From Pseudomonadota bacterium (lineage in GTDB: Bacteria > Pseudomonadota > Gammaproteobacteria > Steroidobacterales > Steroidobacteraceae): 34,661 nt of DNA. The DNA lies in NCBI GenBank assembly GCA_947453225.1, contig CANGFV010000010.1, positions 1 to 34,661 on the forward strand, given 5' to 3'. The translations under genes and the position numbers were made by a program. How positions within the stretch are numbered: position 1 is the first letter of the stretch; every line of letters starts with the position of its first letter. Shown here in pieces: positions 17,088 through 25,257 of this stretch. Under the pieces are notes generated by a model. It was given only the letters and a program-made list of their open reading frames with translations, was not told the origin of the DNA and ran no database searches.

Positions 17088-17096
17088 CGAAATGGC

Positions 17097-18779
17097 CTAT
17101 ATATCCAACTTGGGTAAACCGTTGACGATCTTCATGGTTTCAAGACTGACGGTAATAACACGCATGAACAGCTCCAATGGATATTTGGGGTTGTGCATGG
17201 TTTCGATTGCCCAGTCATTGGCATCATTAACAATGCCGCTGTCCTTGTCAGTCTTTACACACTGGCGTTCGACTACCCAGTCCAAAGCAGGTTTGCCGTT
17301 GACCACATAGTCATAAGCCTCTAGCGGAATACCGGTCAAAGTAATCCGGTTGTTGTAGTGCATGGTTGTAAGATCTTTATCCTTACCGTTCTTGCCATAC
17401 TTCATTTTTTCTACGCGATAGTCATCATCGGTCAAGGCCGTCTTGCCAGCGATTTCGATTTTCACTGAATAAGGCGTCACAGTTTCATAGTTCAAATGTA
17501 GATCAGCCAAATCGCGGCCTGCCTTAGAGAAATACCAGAAATCTTTGGCGGTTTTTACGGCGGGGATGCGCGGCAATTCTTTACTCAAGTTGTCAGCATA
17601 GCGTTCTCGGTAGTCTGGCGAGTGCAGCAAGCCGTACACGTAATAGAACAGATCTTCCTTGCTGATCTTCTCACTTGGATAAGCATCCTGAAAATGCTTC
17701 AGGCCTTCATCGGTGATGGCATCTTTACGGGCGTAATGACCATTACCAGTGGAAGGCTTCGTCTTTTTGGCAGCGAACAGATCACCAGTGCTTTCTAGCT
17801 CTATTTCGCCTTCATCTTCTGCTGTTTCGTAAATGTACATAGGGAAGCATTGACCTGTGTCAAGAGCATGGAAATTAGGAGGTGTATTTACTACTAATGC
17901 AGAAAATCCACTTCTGGCGCCAATACCCGATATACAAATAAGAAGGTTGCGCGCTGTACTCTGTGGGAATAGTGATGGTATCTGGTAAAGTGAATGGTTT
18001 AGTTGACGGTTGAAATATAACCATTGCTTTGTATACGGCCGATAACTGCTCTGAACTATGTATTCTCCGTTATATTGGATGCTTTTACCTTTCAATATTC
18101 CCTGTTTAAGGTTTACTCCCCAACTTATTTTCTGCGGATCGGTATCGATAAATTTCTCTAATTCTGGTCTTTCCATCTCGGGCAGGTCCTTGCATGCTTG
18201 CGCAAAGCGATCGACTTCCGCAGTATAGAAATCTATTGTTTTTTGTATATTTTTAGCTAACAACGACCGGCTATATTGGTAGCACCATGCATCTCTTGCT
18301 GTATTAACCCCATATGAGAATGTTTCAAAAAGTCGGACTGTTTTTTCACCCTTTTTTGCACCAAGAGGTAGAAAATTATTTGCGCTGTCATCGCGCTGAT
18401 TAAGCCAGTCTCCGTGCTGGTCTGGGGTTACTTTACACAACCGGCTTGTAGGAATTCCATTTATACTGGAATAACTCCTCAAAAGATCTCGCTTTTCTCT
18501 AGAGCTTAGGTCGTCACCTATGTCGTGATAAATAATTTTATTCCCGGACAGTGATGAGCTCTGGTTTTTGACTAAGACGGTAATAGCTATCCCAGTCATA
18601 CTCCCACTATCGAAGACATTACCTCCCTCTTTTGCACGTCCTTTGCTAAGCATGTTTTTACGTATGTCTCCACGCAAATTAACTACATGTATGCTAGTAA
18701 ATTCATCTACAAGACTACGACGCATTCCATCCATTGCAAACTTCTCTATATAGCCCGACCCGGATACAAAACTGATCAC
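17097..18779 (-). CDS. Type ISP restriction-modification enzyme, C-terminal part (split by frameshift)
   Basis: This 560-aa frame encodes the end of the methyltransferase and the target-recognition domain of a type ISP enzyme (LlaGI/LlaBIII kind). It reads VISFVSGSGYIEKFAMDGMR, the block that follows the NPPY motif in full-length homologues, and later FYYVYGLLHSPDYRERYADN, typical of the specificity region. The nominal start is a GTG overlapping the upstream stop (GTGA). However, the same frame stays open upstream to about 18845, where it reads SVYDSYIRAIRWASDRI, the expected family sequence. So the two parts are one gene broken by a one-base shift at 18842-18847. Whether this part is made separately, by coupling or frameshifting, or not at all is open. 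Confidence 0.85.
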   Translation of the reverse strand: MISFVSGSGYIEKFAMDGMRRSLVDEFTSIHVVNLRGDIRKNMLSKGRAKEGGNVFDSGSMTGIAITVLVKNQSSSLSGNKIIYHDIGDDLSSREKRDLLRSYSSINGIPTSRLCKVTPDQHGDWLNQRDDSANNFLPLGAKKGEKTVRLFETFSYGVNTARDAWCYQYSRSLLAKNIQKTIDFYTAEVDRFAQACKDLPEMERPELEKFIDTDPQKISWGVNLKQGILKGKSIQYNGEYIVQSSYRPYTKQWLYFNRQLNHSLYQIPSLFPQSTARNLLICISGIGARSGFSALVVNTPPNFHALDTGQCFPMYIYETAEDEGEIELESTGDLFAAKKTKPSTGNGHYARKDAITDEGLKHFQDAYPSEKISKEDLFYYVYGLLHSPDYRERYADNLSKELPRIPAVKTAKDFWYFSKAGRDLADLHLNYETVTPYSVKIEIAGKTALTDDDYRVEKMKYGKNGKDKDLTTMHYNNRITLTGIPLEAYDYVVNGKPALDWVVERQCVKTDKDSGIVNDANDWAIETMHNPKYPLELFMRVITVSLETMKIVNGLPKLDI

Positions 18780-21700
18780 TCCACTCTCTCCGATTCTGTC
18801 AGATGCCCATCGGATAGCGCGTATATAAGAGTCGTAAACAGATTTTTACCAATAGCTTGAGAAGACGCAGCAACATAAGTGTTTCGAATACGACTATCTA
18901 GATGTGGGTAGCCTAGGTTGTCATTATTGTCGTTCTCACTTTTCTGGCCGACTGAGTAGGGTGGGTTTCCTATAATCACTCGTATATCCAGCTTCTTCTG
19001 CCGCTTACGTCGAGCACTGTTGTTTACCAGAATTTGATCGACCAGATCTTCTTTCTCATACAACTGAAAGGTATCCGTTAAGCAAATGCCCTCAAACGGT
19101 TGATAGTCACCACCAACAATGCTGTGATAGACCGCTTCGATATTGATAGCTGCAATGTAATAGGCCAGCAACACAATCTCATTGGCGTGAATTTCATGCT
19201 TGTATTTATGTGGCAGCTCTTCTGGCTTGATCAGACCGCTTTGTAGCAGTCGCGTGATAAACGTACCTGTTCCAGTAAATGGATCGAGGATGTGCACACC
19301 CTTGCTACCCAAGGTCTGATTAAACTCAGTTTGTAGAATGTGATTAACGCTGTGGATAATAAAATCCACCACCTCTACTGGCGTATAGACAATGCCCAGC
19401 CGTTCAGTCATTTTTGGGAAGGCATTGCGGAAGAACTTGTCATACAGTTCCACCACAATCTTCTGTTTACCTTCAGCGTTAGTAATACCTTCGGCACGAA
19501 GTTTCACGCTGGCATAGAACTTTTCCAGTGTGTCGGCTTCTTTATCTAGATTGTGTTCCTGCAATACATCCAATACACCTTGCATCGCCTGTGACATGGG
19601 ATTGTGCTGTGCAAAGCTATAGCCTTCAAACAAGGCATCGAATACCGGCTTGGTGATCAAGTGCTGCGCCAGCATTTCGATGATTTCGGTATCGCTAATG
19701 CTGTCATTCAAGTCATCACGCAATTCATGGGCAAAAGCGTTAAAGGCTTTCAATTCTTTGGTATTAGCTGGGTTCTCCAAAATACCGGTGATGCGATCAA
19801 TGTGCGTGCGAGCAATTTTGGCAATGTCATTTGCCCAGTCCTCCCAGTGACTGCGATTACCACACTTCTGTACGACCTTGGCGTACAAGGCACGCTCGAT
19901 TTCACCCACTTCAAATTGCAAATCGAGGTTATCTTCCTTGCCGTATTTTTTCGGCACAGGTTCGCCGATAGTAAAGCCACCTTTGGCAACTTCATCTTTC
20001 TTCTTACCGGTGGCTTTATCAGATTTCCTGCGAATTTCATCAGTGATAGCGACCACTTCCATTTTCGACTTGTCATTGCCTGCCAGCTCCAGCTTATTGA
20101 TCATGGCATCGAAGCGATCATCGTGTGAGCGCAAGGCTTGAAGCACTTGCCACACGACCTTATAGGTTTTGTTGTCATCCAGTGCTTGATGGGCTTCAAC
20201 TCCAGCAGGAATAACCACTGGCAAAATCACATAGCCGCGTTTCTTGCCCGGCGCATTTCGCATCACACGGCCAACGGATTGCACCACATCCACCTGTGAG
20301 TTACGTGGTGTTAGAAACAACACAGCATCTAGCGCAGGTACATCCACCCCTTCAGATAGGCAGCGCACATTGCTGAGAATGCGGCAGGTGTTGGCGGGGG
20401 TGTCTGCTTTCAACCACGTGAGTTTTTCTTCCTTTTCGGTGGCATTCATACCACCATCGACGTGCTCCGCTTCGCAGACCAATCGAGCGCCATCTTCAAT
20501 TTCTTCCTGCTCCTGATAAGCCTCTACTACACGTTGGAACATGCCAGCAATTTGCTTGGAGCTGACTTTGTGTACTTTTCCATTATTGTTAGCTTCAATC
20601 ACTTGGCAGAACGCTACTGCACGTCGCATCGGATCGGTGTCACCACTAAGCTCCTCAGCAGTGCCGATCTTGGCTAACGCCTTCCAGCAACCCACAATCT
20701 TGCCAGCGTCGTCAACTTTAAGGCCATTATTTCCATCATCTAGAAGAACTTGCAAACGGCGACTAACATGCATGGCATCTACCGTAAGTACTATGACCTT
20801 GTAATCGCATAACAAGCCACGCTTGACTGCTTCTGAGAAAGTGATGACGTAAAGCTCTTTGCCATACAGCTTTTCATCGTCCATTGAGCAGAGTGCAACA
20901 TTGTCTTTGTCAGCCATTGCTTTGGCCATGTCACCATAGATGCGTGGTGTGGCGGTCATGTACAAACGCTTGGCGGAGCGTAGATAGTTATTATCGTGCA
21001 CCTTAACAAAGGCACTTTCATCTTCATCATCAAAAGTAGCGCCCGTTGTACGATGCGCCTCATCACAGATAATCAAATCGAAATCTGCCATCTTGTGTTG
21101 ATGCTGCGCCTTACTGATTACATCAATTGAATGGTAAGTACTGAACACCACACTCATGTGGCTGCTATCGTGTCGCCTTTCCATTTCAGCAGCGAGGCGC
21201 TTGGGTTCGGTAGTGGCTGGATAACGCAGTTCATGGGCAAATGTTTGAACTTTATCGTCATCCCCTTTGCCTTTTTTCTTACCTACGTCGCTGTCAGAAC
21301 AGACTGCAAAGCTGTGCAACGGAATATCACTTTCCTGCGTCCACTCAGTGAGTGTTTGAGACAACAGCGCCAAACTTGGTACTAAAAACAGTACTCGCTT
21401 GCCTTTACCCGCTACCGTTTCTGCCACTTTGAGTGCGGTAAAGGTTTTGCCAGTTCCACAGGCCATGATCAGTTTGCCGCGACTGGCTTCCTGAAAGCCT
21501 GATTGCACAGCGGTCAGTGCAGTTTTCTGATGCTCACGGAGCTGTTTTTTGGATTTCAGGACAGGCGACTTTTTGGGCTGGTACCTACTCCAGTCAATCT
21601 GACTACTTTCCAGATCGTTCAGATCAATCTTGCTAACTGGTGGATGCTGATCATAAAGCGCCACTTCGGCGTTATCGCTCCAGTTACTTGTTGTAGTGAT

Positions 21701-22039
21701 AATCACCCGATGAGAAAAGGTTTTCTTACCCGAAGCGGTGAAAAAACTGTCTATGTCTGCTTTGACTACCCGATGATTTTCAGCATAGAACTTACACTGG
21801 ATGGCGTGGAACTGATCGGTGGCATGAGTTTTGGCCACGAGGTCTATACCAGTGTCATTTTTGGGCAATCCTTGCAGCTGCGCCCAGTCCGCGTAAGTCC
21901 ATACATCGCTGTATAGGTCACGATAGGTGGCCTCATTCTTCAGGTACTGAATGCACAGCTCTTCGAAGTAAGTACCCTTTTCGCGTTCGGTGACAGCAGC
22001 ATTGCGAAAAGTGGTCAGTAGTGTTTGGAGGGCAGTCAT
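18776..22039 (-). CDS. Type ISP restriction-modification enzyme, nuclease-helicase-methyltransferase part
   Basis: Type ISP enzymes are single-chain restriction-modification proteins of about 1600 aa that translocate DNA and cut when two converge. Here 1087 aa contain an N-terminal Mrr-like nuclease with D66 and Q81-x-K83, a helicase with Walker A ACGTGKT 193-199, DEAH 326-329 and QSVGR 587-591, and an N6-adenine methyltransferase with DPFTGTG 919-925 and NPPY 1025-1028. After K1065 the frame leaves the family sequence and ends in an unrelated 22-residue tail, because of a one-base shift in or next to the T5 run at 18843-18847. The nuclease, motor and both methyltransferase core motifs remain, but the target-recognition domain is in the next frame. 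It leads an operon with the C-terminal part and the Pif1-like helicase. Confidence 0.9.
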   Translation of the reverse strand: MTALQTLLTTFRNAAVTEREKGTYFEELCIQYLKNEATYRDLYSDVWTYADWAQLQGLPKNDTGIDLVAKTHATDQFHAIQCKFYAENHRVVKADIDSFFTASGKKTFSHRVIITTTSNWSDNAEVALYDQHPPVSKIDLNDLESSQIDWSRYQPKKSPVLKSKKQLREHQKTALTAVQSGFQEASRGKLIMACGTGKTFTALKVAETVAGKGKRVLFLVPSLALLSQTLTEWTQESDIPLHSFAVCSDSDVGKKKGKGDDDKVQTFAHELRYPATTEPKRLAAEMERRHDSSHMSVVFSTYHSIDVISKAQHQHKMADFDLIICDEAHRTTGATFDDEDESAFVKVHDNNYLRSAKRLYMTATPRIYGDMAKAMADKDNVALCSMDDEKLYGKELYVITFSEAVKRGLLCDYKVIVLTVDAMHVSRRLQVLLDDGNNGLKVDDAGKIVGCWKALAKIGTAEELSGDTDPMRRAVAFCQVIEANNNGKVHKVSSKQIAGMFQRVVEAYQEQEEIEDGARLVCEAEHVDGGMNATEKEEKLTWLKADTPANTCRILSNVRCLSEGVDVPALDAVLFLTPRNSQVDVVQSVGRVMRNAPGKKRGYVILPVVIPAGVEAHQALDDNKTYKVVWQVLQALRSHDDRFDAMINKLELAGNDKSKMEVVAITDEIRRKSDKATGKKKDEVAKGGFTIGEPVPKKYGKEDNLDLQFEVGEIERALYAKVVQKCGNRSHWEDWANDIAKIARTHIDRITGILENPANTKELKAFNAFAHELRDDLNDSISDTEIIEMLAQHLITKPVFDALFEGYSFAQHNPMSQAMQGVLDVLQEHNLDKEADTLEKFYASVKLRAEGITNAEGKQKIVVELYDKFFRNAFPKMTERLGIVYTPVEVVDFIIHSVNHILQTEFNQTLGSKGVHILDPFTGTGTFITRLLQSGLIKPEELPHKYKHEIHANEIVLLAYYIAAINIEAVYHSIVGGDYQPFEGICLTDTFQLYEKEDLVDQILVNNSARRKRQKKLDIRVIIGNPPYSVGQKSENDNNDNLGYPHLDSRIRNTYVAASSQAIGKNLFTTLIYALSDGHLTESERVE

Positions 22040-22636
22040 AGCTCTACACGTTCAATGTGATGGGTAGACAGTTTTGTAGTCCCTAATTGTGCCAGCATAT
22101 AGGCACCAGAGCATATATTTGCAACGTGATATTTGTCGGGTAACCCGACATTCACCCATGAGACAAGCGGGTATCTGGTGCTGCCTTACATCGCGTCTCC
22201 TTGTTTTCATCTATTACGCCAAAAGACCTGCTCGCCTCTTCGTTCGTGATGAAAATCGTCACCTTGTCAACCTAAATGTCGGGTTACCCGACAATAATCA
22301 GGTGCCCTGTTCTGCAAATGGGCAACTAACTGCACAGCGCACACACGGAGCTGCCATGGCAAGCGCCCAGCTGTAAAAACACTTACACGCGGCGCAAGCC
22401 CAAATCAGCACTCAACTACTAGCCCTGTAGCTTATCACCGCTTAAAACGCATCTAACGCAGCTGCACTCTTTTGTGGCATTTCGCAGCAGTGCATAAATA
22501 CAACTCATAAGGAAATGCACATTTTCTTATCGAAGCCTATAAGTCATTGAAATCAAATGTGGAAAAAATCGGTCGCGAAATTGGCGATATGAAAACACAA
22601 TAAACACACGATTTAACTATCAGGAGCAACACTACA
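22040..22636. other. 597-bp intergenic region upstream of the minimal recombinase
   Basis: No convincing gene is present. It holds two perfect palindromes (TGTCGGGTAACCCGACA at 22134 and TGTCGGGTTACCCGACA at 22277) spaced 126 bp apart. It also contains an open stretch at 22511-22603 that reads HFLIEAYKSLKSNVEKIGRE before a stop, without a start codon. The last 30 bp contain the recombinase ribosome-binding site (CAGGAGCA). Confidence 0.6.
22134..22293. repeat. Pair of perfect 17-bp palindromes bracketing 126 bp
   Basis: Palindromes at 22134-22150 and 22277-22293 both follow TGTC-N9-GACA with a GGGTWACCC centre, and short flanking AT tracts also agree in inverted sense. They belong to the same family as the phased triplets at 7443 and 28752 and lie upstream of the 189-aa recombinase, which makes that enzyme a candidate user. 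Confidence 0.8.
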
Positions 22637-23206
22637 ATGCCAAAACAAGCACGTACTTTGAATGATCGAGAACTGCAAAAACTACTGGAATTTGTCAGCA
22701 AGAAAAACAACGCACGCAGAAATCGCACAATGATTTTACTCACCCATTTATCAGGCATGAGGATTGGTGAAGTGGCTGCTGTACGTTACTGCGATGTTGT
22801 TGCAGCAGATGGCACGATACGCAGTGAAATCAATTTAAGCGCCAATCAAACCAAAGGCGATCGTGGTCGTACTGTACTTTTGAATGAACGCATGCGTGGT
22901 GAACTAGCTGCTTACGTAGCGGGTCGACGTATTAAAGATACCAAACTCCCACTGTTTCCAACACAGCGCAGTGCAGGATTTTCAGCTAACTCACTGACAC
23001 AGGTAATCAACAGCTTATACAAGCAAGCTGGCTTTGATGGCTGTTCTAGCCATTCAGGAAGGCGTGGGTTTCTTACAAACTTATCCGAAAAAGGCGTCAG
23101 TGCTCGCGTAATGATGGCATTGGCTGGCCATAAAAATATGGCGACCACTCAGCGTTACATTGATTTGAGACCGGGTGTACTTAGAAATGCTGTCGAACTG
23201 ATCTAG
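22637..23206 (+). CDS. Minimal tyrosine recombinase (189 aa)
   Basis: Tyrosine recombinases cut and rejoin DNA through a 3'-phosphotyrosine. This protein consists almost wholly of the catalytic domain, like FimB/FimE, and lacks the usual N-terminal core-binding and arm-binding domains. All active-site residues are visible: R42 (SGMRIGE), K73 (TKGDRGR), H139 and R142 (SSHSGRR), H165 (LAGHKNM) and Y174 (TTQRYIDL). A good ribosome-binding site precedes the ATG. It converges on the small repeat protein with a 3-bp gap. Its location between two palindrome pairs suggests it may act on them. It could be an inversion or module-exchange enzyme rather than an element integrase. Confidence 0.92.
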   Translation: MPKQARTLNDRELQKLLEFVSKKNNARRNRTMILLTHLSGMRIGEVAAVRYCDVVAADGTIRSEINLSANQTKGDRGRTVLLNERMRGELAAYVAGRRIKDTKLPLFPTQRSAGFSANSLTQVINSLYKQAGFDGCSSHSGRRGFLTNLSEKGVSARVMMALAGHKNMATTQRYIDLRPGVLRNAVELI

Positions 23207-23209
23207 GCA

Positions 23210-23587
23210 CTAACGCAAAGTTTTGAATAACGTCTGCTGTGCTCTAACTGTCTTCTGCCTTGTACGTTCAGACTTGAGAGCAGCATCAGCACGAGCTTTA
23301 TTCTGCTTCAGTGTGTTGATACGTGCTTGCTCTGGTGACGCTGCTGGCTTAATGGGCTTGATGGGCTTGATGGGTTTTATAGGCTCGATATTTTCATAAG
23401 CAGCCACAACGTCATCAAAGCGTGGGTAGTTATTTCCATCTTCAGCCATAGCTTGAGGCTGTCCAATTAAGCTACCCATGCCAAATCGGTAATCAACAAG
23501 CAGCCTTGCGTGTACTGCACTTTCAGCGTCAATGATTGTTCTAACGTTTTGTCCCTGTATCTTCACTGTCACCAAATATCTGTTCAT
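23210..23587 (-). CDS. Small unknown protein with IKP repeats
   Basis: This 125-aa protein is unknown to me. Residues 1-60 (MNRYLVTVKIQGQNVRTIID and following) look like a small alpha/beta domain. A run of four Ile-Lys-Pro units follows, then a basic helical tail (KARADAALKSERTRQKTVRA), suggesting nucleic-acid binding. I prefer the ATG at 23587 to a TTG 24 bp upstream. It converges tail to tail with the minimal recombinase, so it may be an accessory factor of that enzyme; this is a positional guess. Confidence 0.65.
   Translation of the reverse strand: MNRYLVTVKIQGQNVRTIIDAESAVHARLLVDYRFGMGSLIGQPQAMAEDGNNYPRFDDVVAAYENIEPIKPIKPIKPIKPAASPEQARINTLKQNKARADAALKSERTRQKTVRAQQTLFKTLR
23346..23381. 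repeat. 9-bp tandem repeat, four units, coding for IKP
   Basis: Four tandem units of GGCTTGATG (first and last degenerate) encode the Ile-Lys-Pro repeats on the minus strand. As the unit is a multiple of three, slippage would change linker length without breaking the frame. Confidence 0.85.
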
Positions 23588-23727
23588 AACAGTATTTAGT
23601 TTTGGCTTCAAATCGACGGTTATTAAGCCGATTTATATGCGTTTTATAAAATCGTGGTGGGACGGATGAGAGGCATAGCGAGAATACTTTCTGTGCATAC
23701 TCAAAACACAATGCTCACCACCCCAAG

Positions 23728-23774
23728 TGTCCGGTTTCCGGACACTTGTACCCAAACTGTCGCTTTAAGCGACA
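23728..23774. repeat. Palindrome pair immediately downstream of the integrase gene
   Basis: TGTCCGGTTTCCGGACA (23728-23744) and TGTCGCTTTAAGCGACA (23758-23774) start 30 bp apart. The first extends to a 23-bp palindrome with 10-bp arms (AAGTGTCCGG/CCGGACACTT). They are the second and third members of the 7470-7513 block in inverted order, ending 5 bp from the integrase stop. No gene is seen in the rest of the gap 23588-23779. Confidence 0.85.
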
Positions 23775-23779
23775 TTCCA

Positions 23780-25072
23780 TCATCCCCCCAACATTGTGGC
23801 CTTGTTCAGTGCTGTAACACTCCGTCCGTAATAGAGCTCAATATTCTGCACACTGGTACCCATATTCCTTGCAATGTCGAACACAGGTACATTTTTCTCT
23901 AACATGCGTGCAGCGTAGAAGTGCCTGAGGCTGTAGAGCGTGTACTTTTCCCCGTACCTGTTCTTATCAGTATCAATGTGTTTTAGGTAGATCTGAAACT
24001 GGTCTATCAGTGTAATGACCCGATTGCCGTCCAACATGCGGAAGAACCAATCAGCCCGGTTTTCATTTTTGGCTTTGCGGTGTGCCCTAAAACTGCCCTT
24101 ATATGACTTTTGGTACTGATTCAGCTCCAATACAGCCTCAATACTGGCCACAGCTGACTTAAGTGGAATAACTACTCGTGCGCCAGTCTTACCTTTGACC
24201 TGTAATTGATAGTTTTTCTGACCATACCCGTCAGTAAAGGGGTGAATATCACTAGTCAGTAAGTTATTGGCTTCGCCTACCCTAAGCCCACTTTTGGCTA
24301 GGATGTCTACATAGTGTCTAAGTAGCTGGCGGTGATAGTGCCGTTCACTATCCCCCTCTGCCGATTTAATCCAAGCCCTAAATCCCCACTGTACCCGTGC
24401 CATTTCACTGACTGTAAAGGCTGGTCTGACTATTCTAGTTTTAGACTTAAAACGCCAAGTCGGTAACTGAGCTTGCCCTCTGTAGCCCCGTTCGTGCGCA
24501 TACTTGAGTAGAGTTTTAGCTAAGGTGATTTCCCATTCCAGCGTCTTGTCGGCCGGATTGGGGCGTGCATTACGAGGCCATTGGTCTTGGGGCTTGCGGT
24601 GATAGTAGTCCCGTCGCCACTGTACGTAGTCCCTCAATACCGTACTGTCTACCCGACCTACCGCCCGACCTCCACAGTACTCCAACCAAAACCGACTAAC
24701 ACGCTTAATTTGCCTCAGCATCCAAATGCTGGTTTCACGTTGGTGTGAATGGTTGACGGGCATTCGTTCACTACGGTCATACTGGGCTTGTCTCAGTGCA
24801 ATGTACTCTTCAATGACCTGACCAAAGGTTTTGGACCTGAGTGGCAACTGTTCGGACTTTCTGAACTCGACTTCATAGTAGAACTGTGAGGCCAGCTTTC
24901 TAGCCAAGTCCAAGTCACGTGTTCTAAGACTACGGTAGAGATAACGGCGATCACTATCAGCCGTATTGATGCGAGCTTGGAAGATACCTTTGCGAGTGAA
25001 GAGAAATAGCTTACCAGCTTCTAAATACTCTTCATGTTCTACTAAAAGACTATCAACAACTTTTTCTAACAT
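23780..25072 (-). CDS. Tyrosine-type integrase (430 aa)
   Basis: This is a phage/island-type integrase with N-terminal arm-binding region (FTRKGIFQARINTAD), a SAM-like core-binding domain near residues 80-195 and a catalytic domain. Active-site residues are R264 (SGLRVGEANN), K295 (KGKTGARV), R383 in YSLRHFYAARM and the tyrosine Y414/Y415 in MGTSVQNIELYYGRS. The usual first His of HxxR is Tyr and the GH before the Tyr is GT, as in a known subset of such integrases. The gene abuts palindromes at its 3' side and the 48-bp direct repeat at its 5' side. It is the best candidate for moving the 19.8-kb segment between those repeats. Confidence 0.92.
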   Translation of the reverse strand: MLEKVVDSLLVEHEEYLEAGKLFLFTRKGIFQARINTADSDRRYLYRSLRTRDLDLARKLASQFYYEVEFRKSEQLPLRSKTFGQVIEEYIALRQAQYDRSERMPVNHSHQRETSIWMLRQIKRVSRFWLEYCGGRAVGRVDSTVLRDYVQWRRDYYHRKPQDQWPRNARPNPADKTLEWEITLAKTLLKYAHERGYRGQAQLPTWRFKSKTRIVRPAFTVSEMARVQWGFRAWIKSAEGDSERHYHRQLLRHYVDILAKSGLRVGEANNLLTSDIHPFTDGYGQKNYQLQVKGKTGARVVIPLKSAVASIEAVLELNQYQKSYKGSFRAHRKAKNENRADWFFRMLDGNRVITLIDQFQIYLKHIDTDKNRYGEKYTLYSLRHFYAARMLEKNVPVFDIARNMGTSVQNIELYYGRSVTALNKATMLGG

Positions 25073-25090
25073 TGCACACTGCTTAACTAC

Positions 25091-25138
25091 CCTTAAGCAG
25101 CAATGCTAATGTCAGCGTTTATAGGTTGCGACCGGAGA
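25091..25138. repeat. 48-bp direct repeat, right copy (candidate element end)
   Basis: This matches 5340-5387 at 42 of 48 positions in direct orientation. It partly overlaps an 8-bp inverted repeat (CTGCTTAA 25079-25086 with TTAAGCAG 25093-25100) just upstream of the integrase ATG, so it may be an attachment site, the integrase operator, or both. The CGACCGGAGAT part recurs at 9129-9139. Confidence 0.7.
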
Positions 25139-25257
25139 TTTAGTGAGACCGTTAACTGGGGTTTTTAATTGTTAATCAAAAAGACATTAAATCTTAATCA
25201 AACCGCAACTTAATATCTTTAGGGTTCAGCAGTCTTTGGTCTATTGCTACCCAAATC

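Noticed and set aside
22089-22376. 95-codon frame on the + strand between restriction gene and recombinase
   Set aside because: Composition is not protein-like and it runs through both perfect palindromes; no family recognised.
23654-23902. 82-codon frame on the + strand overlapping the integrase 3' end
   Set aside because: It overlaps a certain gene and covers the palindrome pair; no supporting features.
5340-25138. tRNA gene as integration target
   Set aside because: No tRNA-like cloverleaf or 3' tRNA fragment was found at any boundary of the island.
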